NCBI GenBank assembly: GCA_027019085.1
Contig: JALUXG010000012.1
Coordinates: 1 to 64,000, forward strand
DNA from: Rhodanobacteraceae bacterium
GTDB lineage: Bacteria; Pseudomonadota; Gammaproteobacteria; Xanthomonadales; Rhodanobacteraceae
DNA: 64,000 nucleotides
Reading direction: 5' to 3'
Numbering within the stretch: the first letter of the stretch is position 1; each line of letters begins with the position of its first letter. Below are positions 46,047 through 55,866 of this stretch, piece by piece. Both the position numbers and the translations under genes were made by a program. The notes under the pieces were generated by a model. That model was not told the origin of the DNA. It did not search any database and was given only the letters and a program-made list of their open reading frames with translations.

Positions 46047-46610
46047 TCAGGTTCGACCGCGAAGCGGAAAGCGGGCGACCACCCGATATTCCGAATCCCT
46101 TCCCTGCCGACTCAACACCAGCGCAAGCTCGTTCACGAACCAGGGAATGTGCACGGACTCCCCCGGCACCTGCGGCCAGTCGGCATGGGCATCGCGCGCC
46201 ACGCTGACATGGGGAACAAAGGTCTGTTGGCAGGACAGGTCAAGTCCTGTCGAAGCCAGAATGTGATCGAGCGCATCGCGCAGTTGCAGGCACCCTCGGG
46301 TCCCTGCATTCGATCCCAGCCAGGCGACGCGCCGTCCGAAGTGCCCGTAACGCTCCAGCGCACAGGTGAATGGCGAAACTCCAAGGTCCATCAATCCGGG
46401 CATGCACGCTTGCAGGCGCTGTGTGTGCATGGCATCCAGATTGCCAAGGAAACGAAGCGTCAGATGCAGGCTGCGGATCCTGATGCGGCGGCACTGGACT
46501 CCCTTCAACCACCGTCCGGCGACCGCAGCGATGGACTGACGACACCCCTGATCCGGCCACAGGGCCAGAAAATAACGTCCCGCGGGCAGGTCTTCATTCA
46601 TGCCTGACAT
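46047..46610 (-). CDS. thpR: RNA 2',3'-cyclic phosphodiesterase (2H family)
   Basis: A protein of about 187 residues in the 2H phosphoesterase/LigT family. Two HxT/S motifs form the active site: HLTLRF and, later, PHVSVARD, where the second has Ser in place of Thr. RYFLALWPD at the N terminus is typical of ThpR. It opens 2',3'-cyclic phosphates on RNA ends and can join tRNA halves in vitro. Start is uncertain: ATG 46610 and 46601 are both possible, while ATG 46631 falls inside the hairpin that ends the upstream gene. Confidence 0.88.
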   Translation of the reverse strand: MSGMNEDLPAGRYFLALWPDQGCRQSIAAVAGRWLKGVQCRRIRIRSLHLTLRFLGNLDAMHTQRLQACMPGLMDLGVSPFTCALERYGHFGRRVAWLGSNAGTRGCLQLRDALDHILASTGLDLSCQQTFVPHVSVARDAHADWPQVPGESVHIPWFVNELALVLSRQGRDSEYRVVARFPLRGRT

Positions 46611-46611
46611 C

Positions 46612-46646
46612 AAAGCGCCCCGGATGGACAAGCCACCCGGGGCGCT
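46612..46646 (-). terminator. Stem-loop after the OmpA/Pal-like gene
   Basis: AGCGCCCCGG (46614-46623) and CCGGGGCGCT (46637-46646) form a 10-bp perfect stem with a 13-base loop. On the minus strand a short T run (TTTG) follows. It lies 21 bases after the lipoprotein gene stop and before thpR. Confidence 0.75.
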
Positions 46647-46667
46647 GGGGTTGGAGCGAAGTCGCGA

Positions 46668-47267
46668 TCAGGAAGCGTTGTTGCTGCCGCCGGCAAAATC
46701 GACCACCAGGGTCGTGCGACGGTTTTCCGCGCCTTCGGCATGGCTCTTGCCCGGCTCGACCTGACGGTTCATGTCCTTGCCGTAGCTGACGGCGCGAACG
46801 TGATCGGCTGACATGCCGGCCTCGGTGACCAGGAAGTTGCGCACGGCATTGGCGCGCGCCATGCCCAGCTTCTTGTTGTAGGCCTTGGAACCGGCCGCAT
46901 CGGTGAAGCCTTCGACCGTGACCAGGGCATTGCTGTGATACTTGTTCATCACGTCGGCGAATGCCTTGAGCTTGGTCTTGTCGGCTTCGTTGAGATCGGA
47001 CTTGTTGAAGTCGAAATAGGCAATGTCGTCAACGTTGATACGGCCTTCAAGAGCGGTGACGCGGGCGCCGTACTTGGACAGCTCCGACTTCATGTCCTGA
47101 ATCATCGACTTGTTCTGGTCGATCTGGCCCTGGAGATTCTGGTCCTTCGCCTGCAGGCGCTGGACGGCTGAGTTCAGGTCGGCCTTGGTCACGTAGTTGG
47201 AACAGCCGCCCAATGCCACGGCAGCCAGGCCAGCCGCCAGAATCAGACCCTTCTTTGTCTTCAACAT
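46668..47267 (-). CDS. OmpA/Pal-family peptidoglycan-associated lipoprotein
   Basis: A 199-residue lipoprotein. The signal is MLKTKKGLILAAGLAAVALGGC, with C22 as lipidated cysteine. A heptad-like segment (about 35-75, with QRLQAKDQNLQGQIDQNKS) could form a coiled coil as in Lpp-like proteins. The OmpA C-terminal domain (about 85-195) has YFDFNKSDLN, VTVEGFTDAAGSKAYNKKLGMARANAVRNFL and ENRRTTLVV; an Asp and an Arg in it bind diaminopimelate of peptidoglycan. It tethers the outer membrane to the wall. It is not in a tol operon, so it is not Pal itself. GAGG precedes ATG 47267. Confidence 0.9.
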   Translation of the reverse strand: MLKTKKGLILAAGLAAVALGGCSNYVTKADLNSAVQRLQAKDQNLQGQIDQNKSMIQDMKSELSKYGARVTALEGRINVDDIAYFDFNKSDLNEADKTKLKAFADVMNKYHSNALVTVEGFTDAAGSKAYNKKLGMARANAVRNFLVTEAGMSADHVRAVSYGKDMNRQVEPGKSHAEGAENRRTTLVVDFAGGSNNAS

Positions 47268-47510
47268 GTATGCATCCTCACGATTCGGAAAGTACAACCA
47301 GGAAACCCAATGACGCACGGCAGTACCGTACGAGCCGTTACGGGCATACAAACTACCCCAATTCCAGCCCGACGGCAAAATGTATAGCCATCGGATTTCG
47401 GCTACATTCAGCGTGGTGCCTCACGAAGCCCTTTTCTGGCCAGCCGCCACGATGCTTCGTACACTGGGCTCATGTCGGGCCGTCCTGCCCGTCCATCACA
47501 GGGGACGTCC

Positions 47511-49088
47511 ATGCTGCGCATCGCCTTCTACGTGATCTCGGTCATTGCCCTGGCCGCTACTGGCTGGATGGCCCAGACAGATCCCTCGACCTGGTTCGGG
47601 TTCGTCGCCATCGCATTCCTGGTCCTGGTGGGGCTCTACGACATATTCATTTCCCCGCGCAACGTGCTGAGCAATTATCCCGTCATCGGGCACCTGCGCT
47701 ACATCATGGAGTTCATCAGCCCCGAGATCAGGCAGTACTTCCTGGAAACGGACAAGAGCGGGCGGCCGTATTCCCGTCAGCAACGTGAATTGATCAATGC
47801 CCGGGCACAGGGCAAGGAAGGTGTCCACCCCTTCGGCACCGAGTCCGACATCGATGCAAGCGGCTACAAGCTCGCGCTGCACTCGCTGGCCGTCAGGAAG
47901 GTGCCCGATTCGGCAGCACGCATCCGCATCGGCGGACCGCAATGCAAGCGGCCGTACGACAGTTCCAGGCTCAACATCTCGGCCATGAGTTTCGGCGCAC
48001 TGAGCAGTCACGCGGTGATGGCCATGAACCTTGGCGCCAGCCTGGGCCAGTTCGCCCAGGACACCGGGGAAGGCGGACTGACCCCATATCACCTTGCCCA
48101 TGGTGGGGATCTCATCTGGGAAATCGGTTCCGGGTATTTCGGCTGCCGTACCCCGGAAGGTCGCTTCGATGATGACGGCTTCCGCGAAAAAGCCTGCCAG
48201 GATGCCGTCAGGATGATCGAGATCAAGCTCTCCCAGGGCGCCAAGCCCAGCCACGGCGGGGTGCTTCCCGGCCCCAAGGTGAATGCGGAGATTGCCCGGA
48301 TCCGGGGCGTGCCCGAGGGCAAGGACTGCATTTCCCCGGCTGCACACCCGGAATTCGACACCCCGCGTGGCCTGCTGCAATTCGTTCAGCGCCTGCGCGA
48401 CCTGAGCGAGGGGCGGCCGGTCGGGTTCAAGCTGTGCGTGGGACGCAAGAGCGAATTCCTGGGCATCTGCAAGGCCATGCTCGATACCGGGATCACGCCC
48501 GACTTCATTACCGTGGATGGCGCCGAAGGGGGCACCGGCGCAGCACCCGTGGAATATTCCGACCGGCTCGGACTGACGATCGACGAGGGGCTGTCCTTTG
48601 TCCACAACGCCCTGGTCGGTTGCGGCCTGCGCGAGAAGATCCGCCTGATTGCCAGCGGCAAGATCGTCGATGGCTACGACATGGTGCAGAAAGTCGCCAT
48701 CGGCGCCGACGTATGCAACGTGGCACGACCCATGATGTTCGCGGTTGGCTGCATCCAGGCCCAGCGCTGCCACACCAATACCTGCCCCACCGGCGTGGCC
48801 ACCCAGGACCGACGTCGTGCCCGTGCAATCAAGATCCACAAGCGCGGGGAAGATGTCCGTCGTTTCCACGCCACCACGTTGCACAGTTTCCTCGACATCG
48901 TCGGCTCCATGGGAGTCGCGCATCCGGACGAACTGCAGGCTGGGCATGTTTTCCAGCGTACTGCGGACGGCAGTCCACGCTCCTACGCCGAGATATACCC
49001 ACCCATCGCCCGCGGCTCGCTGACGGGACAATCGGTTCCGGCCCTGTTTGCCGCAGACTGGGAGGCGGCCAGCGCCGACCGGTTCTGA
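47511..49088 (+). CDS. FMN-binding glutamate synthase-family protein, membrane-anchored
   Basis: A 525-residue protein with two N-terminal hydrophobic segments (about 3-20 and 27-45) and then a glutamate-synthase-like TIM barrel (about 90-500). FMN and 3Fe-4S features of GltB are visible: MSFGALSSHAVMAMNLGA, NTGEGG-like DTGEGGLTPYH, KPSHGGVLPG, DFITVDGAEGGTGAAP and the cysteine set in GCIQAQRCHTNTCPTGVA. The glutaminase half of GltB is missing. This archaeal-type 'GltB2' family has no proven reaction; it may use ammonia or another acceptor. GGGGA precedes ATG 47511. Confidence 0.85.
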   Translation: MLRIAFYVISVIALAATGWMAQTDPSTWFGFVAIAFLVLVGLYDIFISPRNVLSNYPVIGHLRYIMEFISPEIRQYFLETDKSGRPYSRQQRELINARAQGKEGVHPFGTESDIDASGYKLALHSLAVRKVPDSAARIRIGGPQCKRPYDSSRLNISAMSFGALSSHAVMAMNLGASLGQFAQDTGEGGLTPYHLAHGGDLIWEIGSGYFGCRTPEGRFDDDGFREKACQDAVRMIEIKLSQGAKPSHGGVLPGPKVNAEIARIRGVPEGKDCISPAAHPEFDTPRGLLQFVQRLRDLSEGRPVGFKLCVGRKSEFLGICKAMLDTGITPDFITVDGAEGGTGAAPVEYSDRLGLTIDEGLSFVHNALVGCGLREKIRLIASGKIVDGYDMVQKVAIGADVCNVARPMMFAVGCIQAQRCHTNTCPTGVATQDRRRARAIKIHKRGEDVRRFHATTLHSFLDIVGSMGVAHPDELQAGHVFQRTADGSPRSYAEIYPPIARGSLTGQSVPALFAADWEAASADRF

Positions 49089-49111
49089 AATCCGTCCCTG
49101 GATCGCGCTCG

Positions 49112-49870
49112 CTACTCCGGCGTGATTGCATGCCCTGATGCTGAAGATACGGAATGCTCCAGTCGTTCACGCTCCGAATCGGACAGGCATCTCCATGCCC
49201 CCGGCGTGAGGGCCAGATCGTCCAGTCGCAACTGTCCGATGGCCTCGCGATGCAGCGTCGTCACCCGGTTGCCGCATGCTGCGAACATGCGCCGCACCTG
49301 GTGGTAGCGCCCTTCGGTAAGCCTGATGCGAGCCAGGCGTTCGCCCAGCACCTCGAGCCCTGCGGGTGCCAGCGGCCTGTCCTCGCCTTTCAGGCGCAAC
49401 CCCCCGGCGGCAAACAGCTGCGTTTCGTCCCCGCGCAGGGGCTCGGCAAGTTCCACCCTGTAGACCTTGGGCACATGTCGGCGCGGCGAGATGATGCGAT
49501 GCAACAAGGCACCGTCGTCCGTCAACAGCAATAGTCCACTGGTGTCACGATCGAGCCGACCGATCGTTGACAGCAACGGCCGGCGCAAGCGGAAACGCCC
49601 GGGCAGCAAGTCGTGCACCAGCGGACCCGCATCCTGGTGTGAACACGTATAGCCCCGCGGCTTGTGCAGCGCGATCAGCATGCCGAAAGGAGGGTCGAGG
49701 GGCATGCCGTCAAAGCGGATGTCGGCATGCGCGATCTGCGCCTCCGGTCCCGGCACCCTCCCGTCTGCATCGGTGAATCGTCCCTGCTGCAACAGGGTGC
49801 GGATCTGCCTGCGGCTTCCGTAGCCAAGTTGCGCGAGCATGCGCACGAGCCTGGTGTCAGCCATGGGCAT
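49112..49870 (-). CDS. rsuA: 16S rRNA pseudouridine-516 synthase RsuA
   Basis: A 252-residue RsuA-family synthase. The S4-like N terminus (about 5-50) is followed by HKPRGYTCSHQD and the catalytic D107 in GRLDRDTSGLLLLT; the C-terminal part has EGRYHQVRRMFAACGNRV, shared by RsuA/RluB/RluE/RluF. The start (ATG 49870 or 49864) lies inside the 3' end of rsmC. Both products modify 16S rRNA, which supports RsuA over the large-subunit members. Specificity within the family is inferred. Confidence 0.87.
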   Translation of the reverse strand: MPMADTRLVRMLAQLGYGSRRQIRTLLQQGRFTDADGRVPGPEAQIAHADIRFDGMPLDPPFGMLIALHKPRGYTCSHQDAGPLVHDLLPGRFRLRRPLLSTIGRLDRDTSGLLLLTDDGALLHRIISPRRHVPKVYRVELAEPLRGDETQLFAAGGLRLKGEDRPLAPAGLEVLGERLARIRLTEGRYHQVRRMFAACGNRVTTLHREAIGQLRLDDLALTPGAWRCLSDSERERLEHSVSSASGHAITPE

Positions 49871-50930
49871 GCCCCCGCTCGGCACTGATGACCTTGTATC
49901 CGTCGCGTTGCTCGACCGTGTGGACACGCGTGAAACGTGCACGCAGCACATCCTCGTACGGTAGATGGCGGTTGGCCACCATCCACAATTCGCCTCCGGG
50001 GTGCAGGGCGTCCGCTGCAGCATGAATGAAGGCGCGTCCCAGTTCGGGCCTCTCGATGCGACCCTGGTGGAACGGCGGATTGGAGATCACGGCGTCATAG
50101 CGGCCCGGCAACCCCCGGGTGACATCATGCCAGTGCACATCGAATGACACGTCACGATGCGCCGCTTCGCAGGCCCGCTGCATGTTCACGCGTGCCGCTT
50201 CCAGGGCACGGGCATCGGCCTCGTAGAGATCGATCGAGGTGAGGCCTGGACAAGCTTGCACCGCCATGGCCGAAAGGTAGCCGAAACCGGCGCCGAGATC
50301 GGCCAGACGCCCTTCGAGGCGCGTCGGTATATGCGCTGCCAGCAGGGCCGAGGCCGGGTCGATGCGGTCCCAGGCAAACAGACCCGGCCGGCTGACCCAG
50401 CCGTCGTCGGCAACCGGTCGCAACGCATCCAGGGCAAGCCATGCCTGCAGTTTGTCATGCCGGATGTGCCGCGCTTCGAACGCACCTCCAAAGACCCTGC
50501 ATTTGTTCAGGGACCGGACCTGCAGGGGACCGGCCAGGTCGCGCAGATCGCGCTCGATGCTTTTTGCGCCCTCCCGGTTGGCCATGGCCACGATGACATG
50601 ACCGCCGGCGCGTACGGCGGCAACGGCACGCGCCAGACAGATACGGGCCTGCTCGCGTTGCCGTGGCGGCAGTGCAAGTACCAGATCGATACCGGTCGCA
50701 CTGTGCGGTGGATGCGCATGAACTTCCCGTCCTGATGCCTGCAAGGTATCCGCCAGCGGGCGAAGGTTCTGAACGCATGTGCAGGTGGACTCTTCGAGGT
50801 CGATACCGTGCAACGCTGCTGCATTCGCATGCAAGAACAGTATGCGTCCCGACCTGGGCACTGCGCAAATCGATGCCGACTTGAGCACTTCGCCCAGAGT
50901 CGAGGCTGCTAGATCCTCCTCACGCACCAT
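49857..50930 (-). CDS. rsmC: 16S rRNA guanine-N2 methyltransferase RsmC
   Basis: A 357-residue SAM-dependent methyltransferase in two related halves, as in RsmC, which methylates G1207 of 16S rRNA. The N-terminal half (about 1-165) is a degenerate copy. The C-terminal half carries the SAM-binding DLGAGFGYLS (211-220) and the catalytic NPPF (284-287). The pattern CRVFGGAFEARHI between the halves fits the RsmC/RlmG group. It is the first gene of a two-gene unit with rsuA. Confidence 0.88.
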   Translation of the reverse strand: MVREEDLAASTLGEVLKSASICAVPRSGRILFLHANAAALHGIDLEESTCTCVQNLRPLADTLQASGREVHAHPPHSATGIDLVLALPPRQREQARICLARAVAAVRAGGHVIVAMANREGAKSIERDLRDLAGPLQVRSLNKCRVFGGAFEARHIRHDKLQAWLALDALRPVADDGWVSRPGLFAWDRIDPASALLAAHIPTRLEGRLADLGAGFGYLSAMAVQACPGLTSIDLYEADARALEAARVNMQRACEAAHRDVSFDVHWHDVTRGLPGRYDAVISNPPFHQGRIERPELGRAFIHAAADALHPGGELWMVANRHLPYEDVLRARFTRVHTVEQRDGYKVISAERGHAHG

Positions 50931-51062
50931 GGCACCCCCATCCGCACGACCTCATCACCCTGACTGGCTCATTGTAACGGTGGCCCTCCCTATTCCCCAT
51001 GGCAGGGTGGTTGCGCTGCAAAAAGCGACTACCATGGAACCGCTACCGCAAGGGAGGCCGCC

Positions 51063-52466
51063 ATGCAATGCGTGTTGAAGACCATGTCCCTGGTGCTGGC
51101 AGCCATGCTGTACTTGCTGCCTGCGGCGCCGTCGGTGGCCGGGACCGGGACAACGGCACCGGCAGGCTTTGTGGCCCGGATCGACCTTGACGGGGCGATC
51201 GGACCGGCATCGGCCGAATACGTGCACGATGCGCTCGCCAGGGCCCATCGTGAAGGTGCTGATGCCGTCATCATGCAGCTGGACACGCCCGGCGGACTGT
51301 CCACGTCGATGCAGGACATCATTCGCGACATCCTGGCATCTCCGGTGCCCGTCATCGCCTATGTCGCGCCAGATGGCGCTCGTGCCGCCTCGGCGGGCAC
51401 TTACATCGTCTATGCCAGCCCGCTGGCCGCCATGGCGCCGGCGACGCACCTGGGAGCCGCTACGCCAGTCACACTGGGCGGCAGCACACCCCTGCCTATG
51501 CCAGCCCGCCCCGCCTCCAGCCCTGCGCCAGCTGCCAGCAGCGCTGCGCCTGCAAAGGCACAAGAGCAGGGCGGCAGCGCCGAGTCGCGCAAGCAGCTCA
51601 ATGACGCCATCGCCTACATCCGGTCACTGGCGCAGCTGCGAGGGCGCAATGCGCAGTGGGCTGAACAGGCGGTACGTGGCGCGGCCACGCTGACGGCTCG
51701 GGAAGCCCTCGAACAGCACGTGATCGATTTCATCGCACCTGACACGAAATCACTTCTCGAACAGGCCGATGGACGTACGGTGCAACTGGCGTCGGGCCCG
51801 CAAACCCTGCATGTGGCCGGCCTCGCGGTGCGCGACTACGCGCCCGGATGGCGTACCCGGTTCCTCGGCATCATCACCCAGCCGACCATTGCCTACCTGC
51901 TGCTGATTGCCGGTCTCTACGGCCTGCTGCTGGAAGCGTTCCACCCCGGGGCCCTGTTCCCCGGCATAGCCGGCGCCATCAGTCTCCTGATCGGGCTGTA
52001 TGCGTTACAGCTGCTGCCGGTCAACTATGCCGGCCTGGCGCTGATGGCGCTGGGTGCCACACTGGTGGTGACGGAAATCCTCACGCCCACACTGGGCATA
52101 CTCGGCATCAGCGGCGTGGCCGCATTCACTCTGGGGTCCATCATGCTCTTCCACGACGACGGCACGGGATTCGGGGTGAATCACGGCGTGATCGCGGGAC
52201 TGGCCATCTCGGCCATGCTGGTGCTGGCCCTGTTGCTGTGGCTGGTCATGCGCGCACGGCGTGCACGGCTTTTCCAGGGCGACGCCTCATGGAACGGCAA
52301 GACCGGCGAGCTGCTCGAACCCCTGCCCGCGAACGGTGAAGCCTGGGCACGCATCGGCGGCGAACGCTGGCGGGTGCGCAACCTGGGTGATGCCGCCCTG
52401 CCCGCTGGTGCGCGCGTGCGGGTCGATCACCGCGAAAACCTGCTGATCTGGGTCGTACCTGCATGA
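51063..52466 (+). CDS. nfeD: NfeD-family membrane serine protease, long form
   Basis: A 467-residue protein. A signal peptide (1-26) leads to a ClpP-class protease domain (about 35-245): DTPGG (74-78), the nucleophile S110 in RAASAGTY and a lysine expected near 175-185. Then come about four membrane segments (270-400) and a C-terminal OB-fold NfeD domain (about 405-467). Such proteins cleave membrane partners, the best known being stomatin-like slipins. The slipin gene follows directly, as in many bacteria and archaea. Confidence 0.93.
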   Translation: MQCVLKTMSLVLAAMLYLLPAAPSVAGTGTTAPAGFVARIDLDGAIGPASAEYVHDALARAHREGADAVIMQLDTPGGLSTSMQDIIRDILASPVPVIAYVAPDGARAASAGTYIVYASPLAAMAPATHLGAATPVTLGGSTPLPMPARPASSPAPAASSAAPAKAQEQGGSAESRKQLNDAIAYIRSLAQLRGRNAQWAEQAVRGAATLTAREALEQHVIDFIAPDTKSLLEQADGRTVQLASGPQTLHVAGLAVRDYAPGWRTRFLGIITQPTIAYLLLIAGLYGLLLEAFHPGALFPGIAGAISLLIGLYALQLLPVNYAGLALMALGATLVVTEILTPTLGILGISGVAAFTLGSIMLFHDDGTGFGVNHGVIAGLAISAMLVLALLLWLVMRARRARLFQGDASWNGKTGELLEPLPANGEAWARIGGERWRVRNLGDAALPAGARVRVDHRENLLIWVVPA

Positions 52467-52514
52467 CATTCACGCATGCCTGCGCATGCAGCTTTACATA
52501 CACGGGAGCACACC

Positions 52515-53279
52515 ATGTTCGGACTGACTGGCATCATTGTTCTTTTCATCCTTGTCGTGCTGATTGCATCGATCAAGGTCCTGCCCGAATACCAGCGGGG
52601 GGTGGTCCTGACCCTCGGCCGCTACACCGGTACCAAGGGACCGGGGCTGATGATCCTGATCCCGGTGGTCCAGACCATGGTCCGCGTGGACTTGCGCGTC
52701 GGGGTCATGGACGTGCCTCCGCAGGACGTGATTTCACGCGACAACGTGTCGGTGCGCGTCAATGCGGTGGTCTATTACCGAGTGGTCGATTCCGACAAGG
52801 CCGTGCTGCAGGTTGCCGACTTCTACCAGGCCACCAGCCAGCTGGCTCAAACCCGGCTGCGGTCCGTTCTGGGTCAGCATGAACTGGACGATATCCTGTC
52901 CGAACGCGAATCGATCAACCGCACCCTGCAGAAAATCCTCGACGAGGCCACCGACCCCTGGGGCATCAAGATCACCGACGTGGAGATCAAGGATGTCGAC
53001 CTCAACGAGACCATGGTGCGCGCCATCGCCCGCCAGGCCGAAGCCGAACGCGAGCGCCGCGCCAAGGTGATCCACGCCGAGGGCGAGATGCAGGCTGCGG
53101 AAAAACTGCGTGATGCCGCCCACATGCTGGCGCAGGAACCGCAGGCCCTGCAACTGCGCTACCTGCAGACCCTGGCCGACATGGCCAGCAACGGCAAGAC
53201 GAACACCATCGCCTTCCCGCTGCCGCTGGACCTGATCAAGCCGCTGATGCAGACGCTGGATCGCAATGCATCCTCATGA
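52515..53279 (+). CDS. Slipin (stomatin-like SPFH protein)
   Basis: A 254-residue SPFH-domain protein: one N-terminal membrane helix (about 3-22), then [30 protein letters not shown], the stomatin signature, [11 protein letters not shown], and a long helical region rich in Glu/Arg/Ala ([26 protein letters not shown], about 175-205) for oligomerisation. Slipins form ring-like membrane scaffolds, and the NfeD protease upstream is the likely regulator. ATG 52515 is chosen as the family start. It overlaps the convergent sulfotransferase gene by six bases. Confidence 0.93.
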   Translation: MFGLTGIIVLFILVVLIASIKVLPEYQRGVVLTLGRYTGTKGPGLMILIPVVQTMVRVDLRVGVMDVPPQDVISRDNVSVRVNAVVYYRVVDSDKAVLQVADFYQATSQLAQTRLRSVLGQHELDDILSERESINRTLQKILDEATDPWGIKITDVEIKDVDLNETMVRAIARQAEAERERRAKVIHAEGEMQAAEKLRDAAHMLAQEPQALQLRYLQTLADMASNGKTNTIAFPLPLDLIKPLMQTLDRNASS

Positions 53280-54212
53280 TCCGGCGCGACCGGCATGCTC
53301 CCGGGCAGCCGAGGCGATCCAGGGCAGATGCGGTTGCTTGCGGGCAAGTTCGTCGATCAGTTGCCTGTAGTCCATGAGACGCTTGCCGAGCATCTCGCGC
53401 AATTGCTTGCCGAACAGCTTTGGCGCCTTGCTCTGCGGACGGCGCAAGGTGCCGTCGGTCGATCCTCGTTTCCAGGGCTCGCTGGCCAGGTCGGCTATGG
53501 TGTTCAACGGGCTTGATCCCGTGGCTGCAGGCACAATCTGCGCGTCAGTGCCACTCAGGGTTCGCATCATGGTCCTGACCTGGTCCCCGGCACTGAACAG
53601 GCATTCGAACGGCAGGACTGTATGCCGCTCCCTGCCCGCGTGTTCGACGTGCCAACGGGCCGCGCGGTTCCAGCGGCGGATCCAGTACGGTAGGGTTCCG
53701 TAGAAGACATTGTGTTCGGCATAACGCAATTGCCCGTCGATGGCCGATGCAATGACATCCTCCCCGGCCCGTACCACGTGCAGGAAATGGGCATCGGGAA
53801 TCAGATCCGACAGCAGGTCGACATAGGCAAGGTGGTCGGGCGTTTTTTCGACCCAGCATGTGCAATACCGGCTTGCGGCACGTTCGTCGAGCACACGGCA
53901 GAATTCGCGCACGTAGCCGCGACCGGTCCAGCGTCTTTTAAGCTGCGGCGCACCGCCGGCATCGACGAAAGCGCGATCCAGGCATCCCTGCAAGCGGCGA
54001 TGTAGGGAAGGCGAAGACAGACCCAGTCTTCGCTGCCATGTGTTCGCGGCACTGTCTTGACCGCTGAGCCAGCCCTCGAAATGGCCAAACAGGCGCAGCA
54101 TGTACTCGGTCTCGCCCATCGACATGACCCCGGGCAGCGAAGTCATGCTGGCCTGCGTTACGGTGGTGCCCGAGCGTGGGCAGCCCACGATAAATATTTT
54201 CCGAGTTTCCAA
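53274..54212 (-). CDS. Sulfotransferase-family protein
   Basis: A 312-residue sulfotransferase. The 5'-phosphosulfate-binding loop is GCPRSGTT (10-17) and the 3'-phosphate-binding region is around VEKTPDH and [12 protein letters not shown]. It would move sulfate from PAPS to a carbohydrate, lipid or tyrosine; the acceptor is unknown. The C-terminal third is Arg/Lys-rich. The first codon is TTG 54212, with AAGGCAAGGCA upstream. No sulfate-activation genes are nearby. It stands alone between a slipin gene and an S10 peptidase. Confidence 0.82.
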   Translation of the reverse strand: METRKIFIVGCPRSGTTVTQASMTSLPGVMSMGETEYMLRLFGHFEGWLSGQDSAANTWQRRLGLSSPSLHRRLQGCLDRAFVDAGGAPQLKRRWTGRGYVREFCRVLDERAASRYCTCWVEKTPDHLAYVDLLSDLIPDAHFLHVVRAGEDVIASAIDGQLRYAEHNVFYGTLPYWIRRWNRAARWHVEHAGRERHTVLPFECLFSAGDQVRTMMRTLSGTDAQIVPAATGSSPLNTIADLASEPWKRGSTDGTLRRPQSKAPKLFGKQLREMLGKRLMDYRQLIDELARKQPHLPWIASAAREHAGRAGS

Positions 54213-54375
54213 TGCCTTGCCTTGACAAAACCGAGGGACCCATCGTTACCGGTCCTGAACAACGCACACTAAGATACATCGGTTGACACAGGCCCGCCCC
54301 TGACTGGCGGCACGGGACAAGGTCGAACCTTGCAGGTACGCTGCGCAGGTTGTCCGTCACAGGGGATACCCATCC

Positions 54376-55866
54376 ATGCACATTCGCTCCCTGCTTGCCC
54401 TTTGCCTCGGCGTACTGCTGCTGACAGCCTTCCCGACCCGGGCGATGGCTGCATCCAGCCCTTCACCTGCTGGCAAGGGCGACCTGAAACTGCCCGCCTT
54501 CCCCGCCAACGCACATATCATGCAGCATACCCGTGTGGCGGGAAGGACCATCAAGTACACCGTCACCGTCGGCCACCTGCCGGTGCGCGACGACAAGGGC
54601 AAGACCATCGCGCAGGTGGTCTACACCGCCTATACCATGCCGGGACGCAACCGTCCGGTGACCTTCGCCTTCAACGGCGGGCCGGGGGCTTCTTCGGTCT
54701 ACCTGAATTTCGGCGCCATCGGCCCCAAACAGCTGCGCTTCGGCGACGCCGGGGACAATCCGTCCGATCCGCCCGTGTTGCGCGACAACCCGGGCACCTG
54801 GCTTGACTTCACCGATCTGGTGTTCATCGACCCGGTGGGCACCGGCTTCAGTCGCTCGCTGGTGCCGAAGAAACAGGCCATCAAGGATTTCTACAGCACC
54901 GATTCGGACATCCACTACCTGTCGCGGATTGTCTACGACTGGCTGATTCGCAACGGGCGCATGACATCACGCAAGTACCTGGTGGGCGAGAGCTACGGCG
55001 GCTTCCGCGGTCCACGCATCGCCGCCTACCTGCAGACACGGCTGGGCGTGGCCCTGAACGGCGTCGTGCTGGTTTCGCCGTACCTTGATCCGGCAAGCTA
55101 CCGGAACGGCATGGTTTCACCGCTGCCGTGGATGCTGACCCTGCCCTCGATCACCGCTGCGCACCTGGAACGCGAAGGCAAGCTGACCCGACAGGCGATG
55201 CAGGGTGTGATCGACTACACCCGCGGTGCCTACGTCCATGCCCTGCTGCTGGGCAACAGCAACCCGGCCGCACGAGATCGCATGATCAGCAAGGTCACCC
55301 AAATGACGGGTCTGGATCCGACCTTTGTCCGCGAATCCGGCGGCCGGCTGGATGCCATGGCCTACCTTCGCGAGGTACATCGCAAGCAGAAGAAGCTGGG
55401 CAGCATCTACGATTCCAACCTCACCGGCTGGGATCCATTCCCGGATTCACCGCGACAGATGAGCAACGACCCCATGCTCAATGCCATCATCGCGCCGACC
55501 ACCGAGGCCATGGTGCAATTCATCACCCGCACCGTGGGCTGGAAGTTCGACGGGCGCTACTACGCCCTCAATTACAAGGTCAACCGCATGTGGCACAAGG
55601 ACGATGACGCCAACGCGGGTTCGGTCGCGCAGCTTCGCGAGATCGTCGCCAACGACTCGAACCTGCACGTGCTGATCGCCCACGGCTGGAATGACCTTTC
55701 CTGCCCCTTCATGGGTTCGATCCTGATCGTCGACCAGATGCCGGTCATGGGCAAGCGCGATCGCGTCAAGGTACGCGAATATCCCGGCGGGCACATGTTC
55801 TACACGCGGCCTGACAGCCAGATGGCCTTCCGCAAGGACGTGATGGCCTTGTTCAAGGCCAGGTGA
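54376..55866 (+). CDS. Secreted S10-family serine carboxypeptidase
   Basis: A 496-residue protein with a signal peptide ending around AMAA (25). The oxyanion-forming NGGPGASS is at about 99, and the catalytic triad is S206 (GESYGG), D440 (GWNDLSCPF) and H473 (GGHMF), in the S10 order Ser-Asp-His. It should remove C-terminal residues from peptides in the periplasm or outside. Multi-copy S10 genes are common in Xanthomonas relatives. A small inverted repeat, CGTATCC/GGATACG, lies after the stop (55867-55901). Confidence 0.92.
   Translation: MHIRSLLALCLGVLLLTAFPTRAMAASSPSPAGKGDLKLPAFPANAHIMQHTRVAGRTIKYTVTVGHLPVRDDKGKTIAQVVYTAYTMPGRNRPVTFAFNGGPGASSVYLNFGAIGPKQLRFGDAGDNPSDPPVLRDNPGTWLDFTDLVFIDPVGTGFSRSLVPKKQAIKDFYSTDSDIHYLSRIVYDWLIRNGRMTSRKYLVGESYGGFRGPRIAAYLQTRLGVALNGVVLVSPYLDPASYRNGMVSPLPWMLTLPSITAAHLEREGKLTRQAMQGVIDYTRGAYVHALLLGNSNPAARDRMISKVTQMTGLDPTFVRESGGRLDAMAYLREVHRKQKKLGSIYDSNLTGWDPFPDSPRQMSNDPMLNAIIAPTTEAMVQFITRTVGWKFDGRYYALNYKVNRMWHKDDDANAGSVAQLREIVANDSNLHVLIAHGWNDLSCPFMGSILIVDQMPVMGKRDRVKVREYPGGHMFYTRPDSQMAFRKDVMALFKAR

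Noticed and set aside
47496-49031. Antisense open frame of 511 codons over the glutamate synthase-like gene
   Set aside because: The plus strand carries FMN-barrel motifs; the antisense frame has none and starts without a ribosome-binding site.
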